Source of the DNA: DATAWZ01 sp036266975
Lineage (GTDB): Bacteria > Actinomycetota > Thermoleophilia > Solirubrobacterales > Solirubrobacteraceae
Assembly (NCBI GenBank): GCA_036266975.1
Contig: DATAWZ010000074.1
Span: 1-64,000, forward strand
DNA: 64,000 nt
Direction of reading: 5' to 3'
Position 1 is the stretch's first letter. The number at the start of each line of letters is the position of its first letter. This document shows, in pieces, positions 42,458-50,641 of the stretch. Below the pieces are notes generated by a model. That model saw only the letters and a list, made by a program, of their open reading frames with translations, was not told where the DNA came from and made no database searches. A program made the translations under genes and the position numbers.

Positions 42458-43092
42458 GCGCCCGCGTCGCGGTGATCATCGGCAGTACCCGCCCGGCGCG
42501 GATCTGCCCGGGAATCGCCGGGTGGGTGTGCCGGGTGCTCGCCGAGGGCGGTCCGCTGCGCTACGAGCTGGTCGTCCTCGCCGAGATGGAGCTGCCGCTG
42601 CTGGACGAGCCGCTGGCGGCCGCGCTGGGCGACTATCGGTGCGAGCACACCAGGGCGTGGAGCCGGCTGATCCGTGGCTACGAGGGGTTCGTGTTCGTCT
42701 TTCCCCAGTACAACTGGGGCTATCCCGCGGCGCTCAAGAACGCGCTGGACTACCTCTACGCGGAGTGGCGCGAGAAGCCCGCGACGACCGTCACCTACGG
42801 CACGCGCGGCGGCGCCAAGGGCGCCGATCAGCTGGCCCAGGTGCTCGCGGGCCTGCACATGCGCGCCCTGGACACTCGCGTCGAGGTCGCGATCGGCGCC
42901 GAGCAGGTCACCGACGATTGGCAGCTTCGCGACATCGAGGCGACGATGCAGCCCTATCTCGACGGGGTCCGCGAGCTCGGTGCCCAGATGCTCAAGGCGA
43001 GCAGGCACCGGAGCCGGACCCGCGCGGGGCTCCGCTCCGGTGCGCGTGAGGACGGCGCGGTCAGGACAGCGTCCGCAGTCCGGCGCCGGTGA
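42454..43092 (+). CDS. NADPH-dependent FMN reductase
   Basis: A 212-aa flavodoxin-fold reductase. VAVIIGSTRPARICPGIAGW binds the FMN phosphate, and FPQYNWGYPAALKNALDYL is the conserved middle block. Homologues reduce FMN, quinones, chromate or azo dyes and supply reduced flavin to luciferase-like monooxygenases, of which this window encodes three. The start is GTG 42454, overlapping the marR stop. The last 30 residues are Arg/Ser-rich and read across the end of the convergent SDR gene (32-bp overlap), so the natural C-terminus is longer than in most homologues. Confidence 0.87.
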   Translation: MSARVAVIIGSTRPARICPGIAGWVCRVLAEGGPLRYELVVLAEMELPLLDEPLAAALGDYRCEHTRAWSRLIRGYEGFVFVFPQYNWGYPAALKNALDYLYAEWREKPATTVTYGTRGGAKGADQLAQVLAGLHMRALDTRVEVAIGAEQVTDDWQLRDIEATMQPYLDGVRELGAQMLKASRHRSRTRAGLRSGAREDGAVRTASAVRRR

Positions 43093-43807
43093 GCAGATAG
43101 GCCGGGGCGACGGTCTCGGCTCGCACGAGCTCGAGCACCGCGACGCCGGCGGCCTCGGGGGTCAGCGGGTCGCCGATCTGGCGCATGTACTCCTCCTCGG
43201 ACTGGCCGTTGCGCGAGGCATACGCCTGCACGGCCGGCCGCCCGAGGTCGGTCAGGGGCGTGATCTGCGGCAGCAGCGTGGTGAAGCTGATGCCCAGACC
43301 GCCGCGAGCGGCCTCGTCCTGCGCGTAGGCGCCCATGAAGCGCTGCGTGGCCTTGGCGCCGGCGTAGCCGCCGCTCAGCGGTGACCCGGCGAGCGCCGCG
43401 CCGCTGCTGAGGATCACGACCCGGCTGCCAGGGCGCAGCGGCCTGAGCAGCGACTCGCGCAGCCAGTGGAAGGCGACCCGCACGTCGGTCTGCCAGTTGG
43501 CCGAGAAGGTCTCCCAACTCTGCTGCTGCAGGGGGCGCAGCAGCGGCCGGGCCCCGGCGACGAGCACGACGGCGTGAGGCCCGTAGCGGTCCAGCAAGCG
43601 GCCCGCCACCGCGGCGTCGCCGGCATCGGCGATCTCCGGCTGGATGTTGGCCGCGCGCGCGAGCTCGGCGAGGGGCGCCTCGCTGCGGGCCACGGCGACC
43701 ACCGGGGCGCCAGTCTCGGCAAGGGCGATCGCGATCCCGCGGCCCAGGCCGCGGCTCGCGCCGACGACGATCGTGGTCTTCTCGGAGAGGTCGGTCATGG
43801 GGGGCAT
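43061..43807 (-). CDS. SDR-family oxidoreductase
   Basis: A 248-aa short-chain dehydrogenase with VVGASRGLGRGIAIALAETG as cofactor loop. The NNAG block is replaced by LVAGARPLLRP, and the catalytic Tyr-x-x-x-Lys reads YAGAKAT. The ATG at 43807 has AAGGAG 8 nt upstream; an earlier ATG at 43849 lacks one. It sits directly downstream of the DHA2 efflux gene (44-bp gap), probably in the same transcript. Function unknown. Confidence 0.82.
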   Translation of the reverse strand: MPPMTDLSEKTTIVVGASRGLGRGIAIALAETGAPVVAVARSEAPLAELARAANIQPEIADAGDAAVAGRLLDRYGPHAVVLVAGARPLLRPLQQQSWETFSANWQTDVRVAFHWLRESLLRPLRPGSRVVILSSGAALAGSPLSGGYAGAKATQRFMGAYAQDEAARGGLGISFTTLLPQITPLTDLGRPAVQAYASRNGQSEEEYMRQIGDPLTPEAAGVAVLELVRAETVAPAYLLTGAGLRTLS

Positions 43808-43851
43808 GGTTGGGTCTCCTTGTGTGGGCATGTCGAGCGGATCGATCACGG

Positions 43852-45315
43852 TCAGCGCGAGCAGGCGAGCGCGGGGTCTGGCTCGTGGATCGAGGTCTTA
43901 CTCACGGCGTCCGAGAGCTCGTCACGGCGCACGAGCGCGAAGATCGCCGGGACGGCGAGCAGGGCGATCACGCCCAGCACCCAGAACGCCTTCTGGAAAC
44001 CTCCGGCGAGCGCCGCGGGCCCGCTGCTCCCGGCGTGCAGCAGCGCCCGGGTGTGGCTGGCGGCGACGCTCGAGGCGATCGCGATCCCGATCGCGCCGCC
44101 GAGTTGCTCGGAGGTGTTCAGCAGTCCCGAGGCGAGCCCGGCTCGATCCGACTCAACGCCCGCGAGCGCGCCGATCGAGATCGGGATGAACGCGAAGGCG
44201 GTACCGACTCCGGTGATGAGCAGCGGGGCCGCGAGGTTGGCCAGGAAGTGTCCGTGAACCGGGGCGCGCGTCGTCCAGATCACGCCGGCGCCGATCAGGG
44301 CCATGCCGACAGCCATCACGATCTTCGTCCCGCCGCGGGTGACCAGCAGCTGCGAGAGGCCGGCGAACGCGACCGACGTCACCGAGGTGGCCAGCCAGGC
44401 GAGCCCGGTGCGCAGCGCGCTGTAGTGCAGGACCTGCTGCATGTACAGCGTGCCGACGAAGATGAACGCGAAGAAGCTGCCGCCGAGCAGCAGACCGGCA
44501 ACGTTCGAGCCCGACAGCGTGCGCAGCCGGAAGATCGACAGCGGCAACAGCGGGGAGCTCACGCGCGACTCGATCACGATGAAGCCGACGAGCAGCGCCG
44601 CGGCGGCCGCGAGCACCACGACGGTCCGGGTGGCACTCCAGCCGTACTGGGGTGCCTGCGAGATCGCGTCGACCAAGAGCACGAGGCCGCCCGTGCCCGC
44701 CAGCGCGCCGAGCGCGTCGAAGCGCCGTCGCGCCGTGCGCAGGTTGCTGTCGGGCACAAGCCGCGGGGTCAAGGCGAGCGCGGCGATCCCGACGGGCACG
44801 TTCAGGAAGAAGATGTACTGCCACCCCGCGTAGCGGGTCAGAAGCCCGCCGGCGATCAGCCCGACGGTGGCCCCGCCGGCCCCGAGCCCTCCCCAGATTC
44901 CGAGCGCCTGGTTACGCGCCGGGCCCTCTTCGAACATGTCCATCACGATCGACAGAGCGGCGGGGAGCATGATCGCCGCGCCGAGGCCCTGAACGGCGCG
45001 CGTCGCGATCAGGAACACGTCCCCGGGGGCCAGCGCGCAACCCAGCGACGCGGTCGTGAACAGCGTGAGTCCACACATCAGCATCCGGCGGCGCCCGAGC
45101 AGATCCGCGGCGCGACCGCCGAGCAAGAGGAAGCCACCGAAGGTGAGCGCGTACGCGGTGACCACCCACTGCAGGCTGGTCTCGCTGAAGTGCAGATCGC
45201 GTCCGACGGTCGGCAGCGAGACGTTGACGATCGTCAGATCGATCACCGTCATGAAATAGGCGACCGCCAACAGCGCGAACGCACGCCAGCGATTGATGTG
45301 TGGCGGGCACGTCAT
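43852..45315 (-). CDS. MFS transporter, DHA2/EmrB-QacA type
   Basis: A 487-aa drug:proton antiporter with about 14 membrane segments. Motif D1/A blocks are VAYFMTVIDLTIVNVSLPTV in TM1 and GGRAADLLGRRRMLMCG between TM2 and TM3; motif C is GGATVGLIAGGLLT in TM5. Exports hydrophobic drugs in the known family. Followed by an SDR gene and preceded by a sigma-factor gene on the same strand, 63 bp upstream, so the three may form one regulon. Confidence 0.88.
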   Translation of the reverse strand: MTCPPHINRWRAFALLAVAYFMTVIDLTIVNVSLPTVGRDLHFSETSLQWVVTAYALTFGGFLLLGGRAADLLGRRRMLMCGLTLFTTASLGCALAPGDVFLIATRAVQGLGAAIMLPAALSIVMDMFEEGPARNQALGIWGGLGAGGATVGLIAGGLLTRYAGWQYIFFLNVPVGIAALALTPRLVPDSNLRTARRRFDALGALAGTGGLVLLVDAISQAPQYGWSATRTVVVLAAAAALLVGFIVIESRVSSPLLPLSIFRLRTLSGSNVAGLLLGGSFFAFIFVGTLYMQQVLHYSALRTGLAWLATSVTSVAFAGLSQLLVTRGGTKIVMAVGMALIGAGVIWTTRAPVHGHFLANLAAPLLITGVGTAFAFIPISIGALAGVESDRAGLASGLLNTSEQLGGAIGIAIASSVAASHTRALLHAGSSGPAALAGGFQKAFWVLGVIALLAVPAIFALVRRDELSDAVSKTSIHEPDPALACSR

Positions 45316-45378
45316 GAGACCTCCAGTGGTCTGGGTCGGCGAGGAAGCGACGACTGCGGTTGGGGCGGGTCGCGGCCG

Positions 45379-46350
45379 CTACGGCGCGCGCTCGCTGTTG
45401 TCCTCCGCGGGGAACCCGAACCGCGGCAGGAGGGCGGGGTCGATGAACGCGTCGATACCGGCGATCCGCCCATCGACGATCTCCAGGACGGAGATTCCGT
45501 GAGGCATCAGCCCGCGATCCTCGGTGCGGCGGTGGATCGCCACCGCGGGCCGGCCGTTCGCCGAGGTGGGCGACAGCCGCATGCGCCGCAGGTCACCGCC
45601 CGTCGCGGTCTCGCGGAAGAAGCGTGCGATCTCGACGGCGCCGCTCAGCGACCGCTGAGGCGGCATTCGCAGCACCGCGTCCTCGCGCAGCAGCGCGACC
45701 AGTCCGTCGATGTCGTCGCGCTCGAACGCGTCGATGTAGCGGTGCAGCAGCTCACGTTCGGCGGCGTCGGCCACGCGTTGGCGCGTCGCGGGCAGGTCGT
45801 GCTCGATCGTGGTGCGGGCACGCTGCAGCGCGCTGTTGACGGCGGCGACCGTCGACTCGAGCAGCTCGGCGACCTCGGGCGCGGTCCAGCCCAGCACGTC
45901 GCGGAAGATCAGCACCGCACGCTGGCGGCCCGGCAGCCGCTGGATCGCCCGTAGCAGCGCGAGCTCCGTCCCCTCGCGGATCGCGTAACGCGCGGCCGGG
46001 TCGTAGGTCGGTGCTGCCGCCTTCTCCGGGGGCCGGTCCGGGAGCGGATCCAGCGGCTCGGGGCGCCGGGGCCGGCGCTCGAGCTCGTCCAGGCAGGCGT
46101 TGGTCGCGATCCGGTAGAGCCAGGTCTGGAGCTGGACGCGCGGCTTGAAGCGCTCCAGCGAGCGCCACGCCCGCAGAAGGGTCTCCTGCACAAGGTCCTC
46201 GGCGTCGTGAGCGGAGCCGAGCATGCGGTAGCAGTGGACCTCGAGCGCGCGGCGGCAGGGCTCGACGAGCTGGCGGAACGCGCGCTCGTCCCCGGCCTGC
46301 GCGGCGGCCAGCAGGAGGCGGTGGTCGGTGCTCGTGCTCTGGTTGCTCAT
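45379..46350 (-). CDS. ECF sigma factor with C-terminal SnoaL-like domain
   Basis: A 323-aa extracytoplasmic-function sigma factor. Region 2 is near LEVHCYRMLGSAHDAEDLVQ, and region 4 near LPGRQRAVLIFRDVLGWTAP. After residue 205 a SnoaL/NTF2-like domain (YIDAFERDDIDGLVALLRED) is attached, as in SigJ/ECF41-like sigma factors, where it controls activity instead of an anti-sigma factor. The best start is ATG 46350. Its expected targets in that family are nearby oxidoreductase genes, here possibly the efflux/SDR pair downstream. Confidence 0.87.
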   Translation of the reverse strand: MSNQSTSTDHRLLLAAAQAGDERAFRQLVEPCRRALEVHCYRMLGSAHDAEDLVQETLLRAWRSLERFKPRVQLQTWLYRIATNACLDELERRPRRPEPLDPLPDRPPEKAAAPTYDPAARYAIREGTELALLRAIQRLPGRQRAVLIFRDVLGWTAPEVAELLESTVAAVNSALQRARTTIEHDLPATRQRVADAAERELLHRYIDAFERDDIDGLVALLREDAVLRMPPQRSLSGAVEIARFFRETATGGDLRRMRLSPTSANGRPAVAIHRRTEDRGLMPHGISVLEIVDGRIAGIDAFIDPALLPRFGFPAEDNSERAP

Positions 46351-46364
46351 GGCCTTCACCACGT

Positions 46365-46706
46365 TCAACGGCCGCGAGCGCCGAAACTCATCGCGCGGAT
46401 CTGACATGACCAACGGAATCGCCACCAGCCGGCGAGCACGATCGCGGCGACCAGCGCGGCGATCCTCCCGAGACGATCAGCGCGACCGCCGCGAGGGCGA
46501 CCGCGACGAGCGCGAACCTGGCGAGCCAGAGCGCGATGCTCGCGCGGGTCGGGCACCAGCTGACGGTTCGGCGCCGGCCCGTACGAATGCGCGCTGGCCC
46601 GCGGCTCGCCGCATTCCGGGCACCGTCCAGCGACGATGGTCGCCGTGCGGTGGCAGTGCGGACAGGTCGCCGACGGGGACAGAGTGCCGCGAGGAATAGG
46701 CCCGTG
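46365..46706 (-). pseudogene. zinc-ribbon plus membrane-anchor gene remnant
   Basis: Immediately after the VOC stop codon, the same minus-strand frame reads CPHCHRTATIVAGRCPECGE, a clean two-pair zinc ribbon (Cys codons near 46664 and 46621), and stays open to 46365. No ATG, GTG or TTG lies between the VOC stop and the ribbon. A membrane helix expected after such a ribbon (LARFALVAVALAAVALIVSGG) appears in a different frame at about 46450-46520. This looks like a zinc-ribbon membrane protein that has lost its start and suffered a frameshift. A CTG start just after the stop is the alternative. Confidence 0.5.
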
Positions 46707-47150
46707 TCACTCGGGCACGAACAGTCGCGCCCGCATGTGCTCCGCGCTCTGAGGGTTGAAGTCCCACAGCCCCTTGAGCTGGGCGCGTAGCTCCTCGGAG
46801 AGGCGCTTGGCGGGATCGCGGACATACAGCTGCACGATGTCGCCGGGCAGCTCGACCAGGCGGTTGCCGAAGGCGCGGTCATCGAACGCGCGCAGGCGCT
46901 CGGCGGCCCGGTAGACCGGCTCGAGCTCATCGACGGTCACGGCGAAGTGGTGATGACTCGTCGGCGTCAGGTCACGTTCGAACAGGTGCAGCTGTGTGCG
47001 GCCGAGCGCAAGCCACTGCACCGGGAGCCCGAAGTTCGGCGTGGCGATGGGCTCGGCGCCCAGGAGCTCGACGTAGAAGTCAATCGACTCCTGCAGGTCG
47101 AGCGCGTTGACGCTGACATGGTTGAGCCTGGCCGACCGCATCCCAGACAC
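46707..47150 (-). CDS. VOC-family protein
   Basis: A 147-aa single-domain glyoxalase-fold protein: LNHVSVNALDLQESIDFYVE, LALGRTQLHLFERD, HHHFAVTVDEL and LPGDIVQLYVRDPA. His11, Glu and His in these strands give the usual metal triad (exact ligands not certain). Starts at GTG 47150 or ATG 47141. It is divergent from the broken monooxygenase-like gene with almost no gap (8 bp), which suggests the divergent promoter was lost or overlaps. Reaction unknown. Confidence 0.82.
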   Translation of the reverse strand: MSGMRSARLNHVSVNALDLQESIDFYVELLGAEPIATPNFGLPVQWLALGRTQLHLFERDLTPTSHHHFAVTVDELEPVYRAAERLRAFDDRAFGNRLVELPGDIVQLYVRDPAKRLSEELRAQLKGLWDFNPQSAEHMRARLFVPE

Positions 47151-47158
47151 GAGCGACT

Positions 47159-47532
47159 ATGTTAGGCGGCCCGGAACGGACAGCAGCCCAAACGTCCGAG
47201 ATCGTCGTCGTCGGCTCGTTCACCGCCAAGCCTGGCAAGGAGGCCGAGGCCGAAGCGGCCTTCCGCGCGCTCATCGAGCCCACCCACGGCGAGGACGGCT
47301 GCATCCTGTACGCGCTGCACCGGGGCACCGATGACCCCCCGCCGTCTGACGTTCGTCGGGCGCTGGAGCTCGCGCGAGGCGCTGGACGCGCATCTGGGCA
47401 GCGCGCACGTGCGGGGCGCCCTCTCAGGCCTCGGTGAGCTGTTCAGCGACGGGCGGCGACATCGTCATCTACGAGGCGCTTCCCGTCGGCCAGGAGCAGA
47501 AGGGGTCGCGCGCGGCGCACGCCGGCGGCTGA
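47159..47532 (+). pseudogene. antibiotic-biosynthesis-monooxygenase-like gene, two frameshifts
   Basis: Three frames together encode one small ABM-fold protein: VVVGSFTAKPGKEAEAEAAF then TFVGRWSSREALDAHLGSAH then DIVIYEALPVG. The first switch is in a run of six C at 47335-47340, the second in GGG at 47451-47453; removing one base at each restores a single reading frame of about 123 codons ending at TGA 47532. Both look like one-base insertions. Either the gene is dead or the assembly has two homopolymer errors. Intact homologues are heme-free monooxygenases acting on aromatic polyketides or quinones. Confidence 0.75.
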
Positions 47533-47542
47533 GCCGCGCTGC

Positions 47543-47863
47543 CTACCCGGCCACAGCGTCGTGGCGGCCGCGGGGCACGGGATGCGCCTCGGCCCACGCC
47601 ACGATCGCGTCGCTGCCGGCCACCGTCTCGCCGGCGGCGGTGACGAGCAGGGGCAGCCATGAGCGGCCGGTCGCGCGCTGCGCGAGCCGCCGCCCGGGTG
47701 AGCGGTTCAGCGCCCTGGGCAGCAGGCCCCAGCCGTAGCCGCGGACGACGGTCGGCTCGTAACCGACGGCGCGCAGGGCGTCGAGCGCGTTGCGGCAGGG
47801 GTGGCCGGTGCCGAACGTCTGAAGGGTGCCCCAGCAGACATAGAGAGTCGGCGCCGGCGTCAC
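47543..47863 (-). CDS. glutathione S-transferase N-terminal (thioredoxin-fold) domain protein
   Basis: A 106-aa protein. LYVCWGT is the first strand, HPCRNALDALRAVGYEPTVV the following helix and strand, and WLPLLVTAAGETVAGSDAIV matches the GST glutathione-site region with the cis-Pro and SDAIVAW helix. The all-helical GST C-terminal domain is absent. Starts with GTG 47863, overlapping the cupin stop (GTGA), so it is co-translated with the cupin protein. Actinobacteria lack glutathione, so mycothiol or another thiol would be the partner. Confidence 0.75.
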   Translation of the reverse strand: MTPAPTLYVCWGTLQTFGTGHPCRNALDALRAVGYEPTVVRGYGWGLLPRALNRSPGRRLAQRATGRSWLPLLVTAAGETVAGSDAIVAWAEAHPVPRGRHDAVAG

Positions 47864-48360
47864 CGTCGCGCTCCGGCGAGCAGCCGCTGCAGCGCGACCG
47901 GGAAGTGGGCGAGGTAAAAGAACTCCTCGCGGAACTGGCGGATCAGTCGAGCCGTGGCCAACGGGCTCGGGGCGCCCAGGCGGTTGACCTTGCCCGGCGC
48001 GCCCAGCTGGAAGAGCGCCGTGAAGAGATCCTCGGCGCGCAGCGCCGGCAGCAGGGTCGCCCGCAGGCGGACCTCGTCCTCGGTGCGGTTGCGGAAGCTG
48101 TGTGGCGTGCGCGCGGGCACGGCGAGCTCGTCGCCGGCCGCCGCGGTCACGGTCCGACCGTCGACCTTGAACGTCGCGGTGCCGTCGAGCACACGCCAGC
48201 GTTCCTCCTGGTGAACGTGCACGTGGGGCGGGATGGACGACCCGGGCGCCATGACCGCCTCGAGCTCGAGCAGCGCCCCATCGCTGTCGGCGGCGGTGGT
48301 CAAGAACGTGATCGCCTGTCCGATCGGAGGGCTCGCAATCGTGGTTCCGGTGGTTGCCAT
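47860..48360 (-). CDS. cupin-domain protein
   Basis: A 166-aa single cupin. The motif-1 His cluster is PPHVHVHQEERWRVLDGTAT with GDELAVPARTPHSFRN as motif 2, so a metal-bound dioxygenase or sensor cupin is likely. The C-terminal 50 residues are helical. The ATG at 48360 sits 42 bp from the divergent TetR start, across a palindromic operator. Co-transcribed with the GST-like gene. Confidence 0.82.
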   Translation of the reverse strand: MATTGTTIASPPIGQAITFLTTAADSDGALLELEAVMAPGSSIPPHVHVHQEERWRVLDGTATFKVDGRTVTAAAGDELAVPARTPHSFRNRTEDEVRLRATLLPALRAEDLFTALFQLGAPGKVNRLGAPSPLATARLIRQFREEFFYLAHFPVALQRLLAGARR

Positions 48361-48371
48361 CGCTACTCTTT

Positions 48372-48405
48372 CATACGAAAGGGAACTTACATACCGGATC
48401 GTATG
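48372..48405. promoter_or_regulatory. TetR operator between cupin and tetR genes
   Basis: CATAC-CGGATC-GTATG (48390-48405) is a 16-bp dyad whose right half contains the TetR start codon. A second CATACGA at 48372-48378 also pairs with TCGTATG at 48399-48405. The site covers the whole 42-bp divergent gap, so TetR should repress both genes. Confidence 0.6.
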
Positions 48406-48969
48406 CAACGACATCGCCGAACGCAAGTCGAGCGCCGCGCCGAGACCCAGGCGCGGCTGTTGGATGCCGCAGGAAAGGTGTTCGCGCGGCGCGGCTACCA
48501 GGGCGCCTCGCTCGAGCTGATCTCCGAGCGCGCCGGCTGCACGAAAGGGGCGCTCTATCACCACTTCGGCTCCAAGGAGGGATTGCTGCTCGCGCTACTG
48601 GACCGCCACTACGGACGCCGGCTCGAGCAGGCGCAGGTCGACGCCGCGCCGTCGCCGTCGGAGCGCCTGCCCTTCGATCGCGACTTCGCGCTGCTGTTCC
48701 TCGAGTTCGTCTGCGTCGCGGCGCGCGACGTGAAGATCCGCCGACGCCTCGCCGCCCGCCTGCGGGCGCTGCGGGCCGAGAGCGCCGCGCTCGTCGGCGA
48801 CGAGCGCGTTGCCGCGGTCATCGGCGCCATCGCCAACGGCGCAAGCATCGAGGCGCTGATCTTCGGGCCGGCCGAGGGCTCGGCGACGTTCGATGCGGCG
48901 ATGGGCCGGCTCGGACTCGGCGAGCCGGCCGCGGCCCGGGACGACGCCGTCACGCCCGGCGCCCGCTGA
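48403..48969 (+). CDS. TetR-family regulator
   Basis: A 188-aa regulator with a standard N-terminal HTH: RRAETQARLLDAAGKVFARR then SLELISERAGCTKGALYHHF. The C-terminal domain is short and helical, of a common TetR class. It is divergent from the cupin/GST-like operon, which it probably represses. Ends 22 bp before the end of the convergent SDR gene. Confidence 0.87.
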   Translation: MQRHRRTQVERRAETQARLLDAAGKVFARRGYQGASLELISERAGCTKGALYHHFGSKEGLLLALLDRHYGRRLEQAQVDAAPSPSERLPFDRDFALLFLEFVCVAARDVKIRRRLAARLRALRAESAALVGDERVAAVIGAIANGASIEALIFGPAEGSATFDAAMGRLGLGEPAAARDDAVTPGAR

Positions 48970-48991
48970 CCGCCGCGCTCCCACCGGAGGC

Positions 48992-49717
48992 TCAGCCAGC
49001 CATCGCGAGGAACTGGCGCTCGATCAGCGGATAGAGCTTCTCCTGGTCGTCGCTGAGCCCGGCCTTGATGCCGCGGCTGAAGTCGTCGACGATCGCCTCG
49101 GGCAGGTCGGCGGCGAGCGCGTCGAGCGCGGACTCCGCGACGGTCGCCGGCGCGATCTTCTCGGCCTCGAGGCCGGCGATCATGTCGGTGTCCACGAAGC
49201 CGACGTGGACCCCCACGACGTGCGTGCCCTGTCGGCCCAGCTCGATGCGTGCCGCGTTGGTGAAGCTCCACGCCGCCGCCTTGGAGGCCGAATAGGTCGT
49301 CAGCAGCGGCATCGCCACCCACGAGACGACCGAGAGAACGTTGACGAACGCGCCGCCCCCGTTGCGCTCGAGTACGGGCGCGAAGGCCTGGGTCATCGAC
49401 ACCACGCCGAGGTAATTGGTCTCGAGTTGCAGGCGCGCCGTGTCCAGCGACGCCGTCAGAGGCGGTGCCGCATGACCGACGCCGGCGTTGTTCACGACGA
49501 GCGCGACCTCGGAGAGCTCCTGGGCGAGCTCGCGCACGCGGGCGTCATCGGTCACGTCGACCTGGACGGGAACCACGCGCGGGTCGGTGACCGTGGAGGC
49601 GTCGCGAGCGCCGGCGTAGACGGTGCGCGCGCCGCGCGCGAGGAGCGCTTCGGTGAATGCCTTGCCGATGCCGCGGTTTGCGCCGGTGACGAGCGCGACG
49701 GTCCCCTCGATCTGCAT
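48992..49717 (-). CDS. SDR-family oxidoreductase
   Basis: A 241-aa short-chain dehydrogenase: TGANRGIGKAFTEALLARGA, VVNNAGVGHAAP, and the active site VLSVVSWVAMPLLTTYSASKA with Tyr and Lys. AGGAG lies before the ATG at 49717. The gene is divergent from a TetR gene with two palindromes between them. In similar loci the SDR is induced by the ligand that releases TetR. Substrate unknown. Confidence 0.87.
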   Translation of the reverse strand: MQIEGTVALVTGANRGIGKAFTEALLARGARTVYAGARDASTVTDPRVVPVQVDVTDDARVRELAQELSEVALVVNNAGVGHAAPPLTASLDTARLQLETNYLGVVSMTQAFAPVLERNGGGAFVNVLSVVSWVAMPLLTTYSASKAAAWSFTNAARIELGRQGTHVVGVHVGFVDTDMIAGLEAEKIAPATVAESALDALAADLPEAIVDDFSRGIKAGLSDDQEKLYPLIERQFLAMAG

Positions 49718-49739
49718 GGTGATCTCCTGACGGCAGTAT

Positions 49740-49785
49740 GGATGATGAACATCATCCTAAACGCTTTTGGCTGATGGCTATCATC
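49740..49785. promoter_or_regulatory. two palindromic sites between SDR and tetR genes
   Basis: GGATGATG-AA-CATCATCC (49740-49757) is a perfect inverted repeat; a degenerate copy GATGGCTATCATC follows at 49773-49785. Centres are about 30 bp apart, close to three helical turns. The sites lie in the 76-bp divergent gap (49718-49793) and are the likely binding sites of the TetR protein encoded next to them. Confidence 0.65.
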
Positions 49786-49793
49786 TAAATTCG

Positions 49794-50372
49794 ATGCGGC
49801 ACTCCAAGGACGAGAAGGCGGCCAGCCATGAGCGGATCGTTGCCGTCGCTGCGGCGCAGATCCGCGAGCGCGGTACCGAGCAGCCCGGCGTCGCCGAGAT
49901 CATGCGGGCGGCCGGGCTCACTCACGGTGGCTTCTACAAGCACTTCGCCTCGCGGGACGACCTGATCGCCGAGGCGGTCGGTTGCGCCCTCACCGAGAAC
50001 GAGCCGGAGGTCGCACGTCTGCTCTGCGAGGCCGACGACCCGCTCGGCGCCTTCGCCGACTGGTATGTCTCGGAGGCCCACCGCGACGATGCCGCGCACG
50101 GGTGCGGTGTCGTGGCGCTCGGAGCCGACGCCACGCGTGCCGGGGGCGCAGTCCGGGAGGCCTACCGGGCCCAGGTGGACCGGTACCTCGCGCACGTCCA
50201 GGCGCTGATCGGCGGGGATGATCCCGATGCCCGCCGCCGCGCCACGGTCACGCTGAGCGCGATGGTCGGCGCGGTCGCGATCGCGCGTGCGCTCGGTCCC
50301 ACCGCCGTCTCGGATGAGATTCTCCAGGACGTCCGCGCCGCGGTGCGCGAGCGTCGGCTACTGCCGGAGTAG
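49794..50372 (+). CDS. TetR-family regulator
   Basis: A 192-aa regulator of the AcrR/NemR-like group: SHERIVAVAAAQIRERGTEQ then VAEIMRAAGLTHGGFYKHFA, the GGFYKHF motif being common in regulators of electrophile or solvent response. Starts at ATG 49794. Divergent from an SDR gene and probably controlling it. A LuxR remnant lies just behind its end on the other strand. Confidence 0.87.
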   Translation: MRHSKDEKAASHERIVAVAAAQIRERGTEQPGVAEIMRAAGLTHGGFYKHFASRDDLIAEAVGCALTENEPEVARLLCEADDPLGAFADWYVSEAHRDDAAHGCGVVALGADATRAGGAVREAYRAQVDRYLAHVQALIGGDDPDARRRATVTLSAMVGAVAIARALGPTAVSDEILQDVRAAVRERRLLPE

Positions 50373-50414
50373 CGGCCCACTCGACGACCGAGGCCCGTCG
50401 GGGCAGCGCACGGG

Positions 50415-50525
50415 TCGCGGCGGTCGCTGATCCCGAGCTTTTGCGGGCCCCGGTAGGGAGGCGTCTCGACGGTCCGCACCGAGGTCACGACACGGTCCAC
50501 GATCTCGACATTGGTGAGGCCCTGG
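50415..50525 (-). pseudogene. remnant of a LuxR-type HTH domain
   Basis: The minus strand reads GLTNVEIVDRVVTSVRTVET followed by a KLGISDRRD end, which is the recognisable core of a LuxR-type HTH (usual form GLSNxEIAxRLxxSxRTVExHxxxxMxKLGVxxR). No start, sensor domain or intact surrounding frame is present; upstream lies the promoter of the SDR operon. It is a relic of a regulator gene, about 110 bp long. Confidence 0.6.
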
Positions 50526-50570
50526 TCTGCTTGCGTGGATGTGGTCAGAGAAGGCTGGCGACACGCCCAG

Positions 50571-50590
50571 CAGACAGACCTGTCTGTCTG
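50571..50590. promoter_or_regulatory. palindromic operator upstream of SDR-DUF427-tetR operon
   Basis: CAGACAGAC-CT-GTCTGTCTG is a perfect inverted repeat with 9-bp arms, 52 bp before the SDR start. TetR regulators of the NemR type bind AGACnnGTCT-like sites. The TetR encoded as the third gene of this operon is the probable ligand, giving autoregulation. Confidence 0.7.
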
Positions 50591-50641
50591 GTACGATGGC
50601 CGCGCACGACAAACGGACACGGTCACCAACAGAGGACCACG

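Noticed and set aside
47335..47340. Programmed frameshifting in the monooxygenase-like gene
   Set aside because: Two separate shifts would be needed; mutation or sequencing error is simpler.
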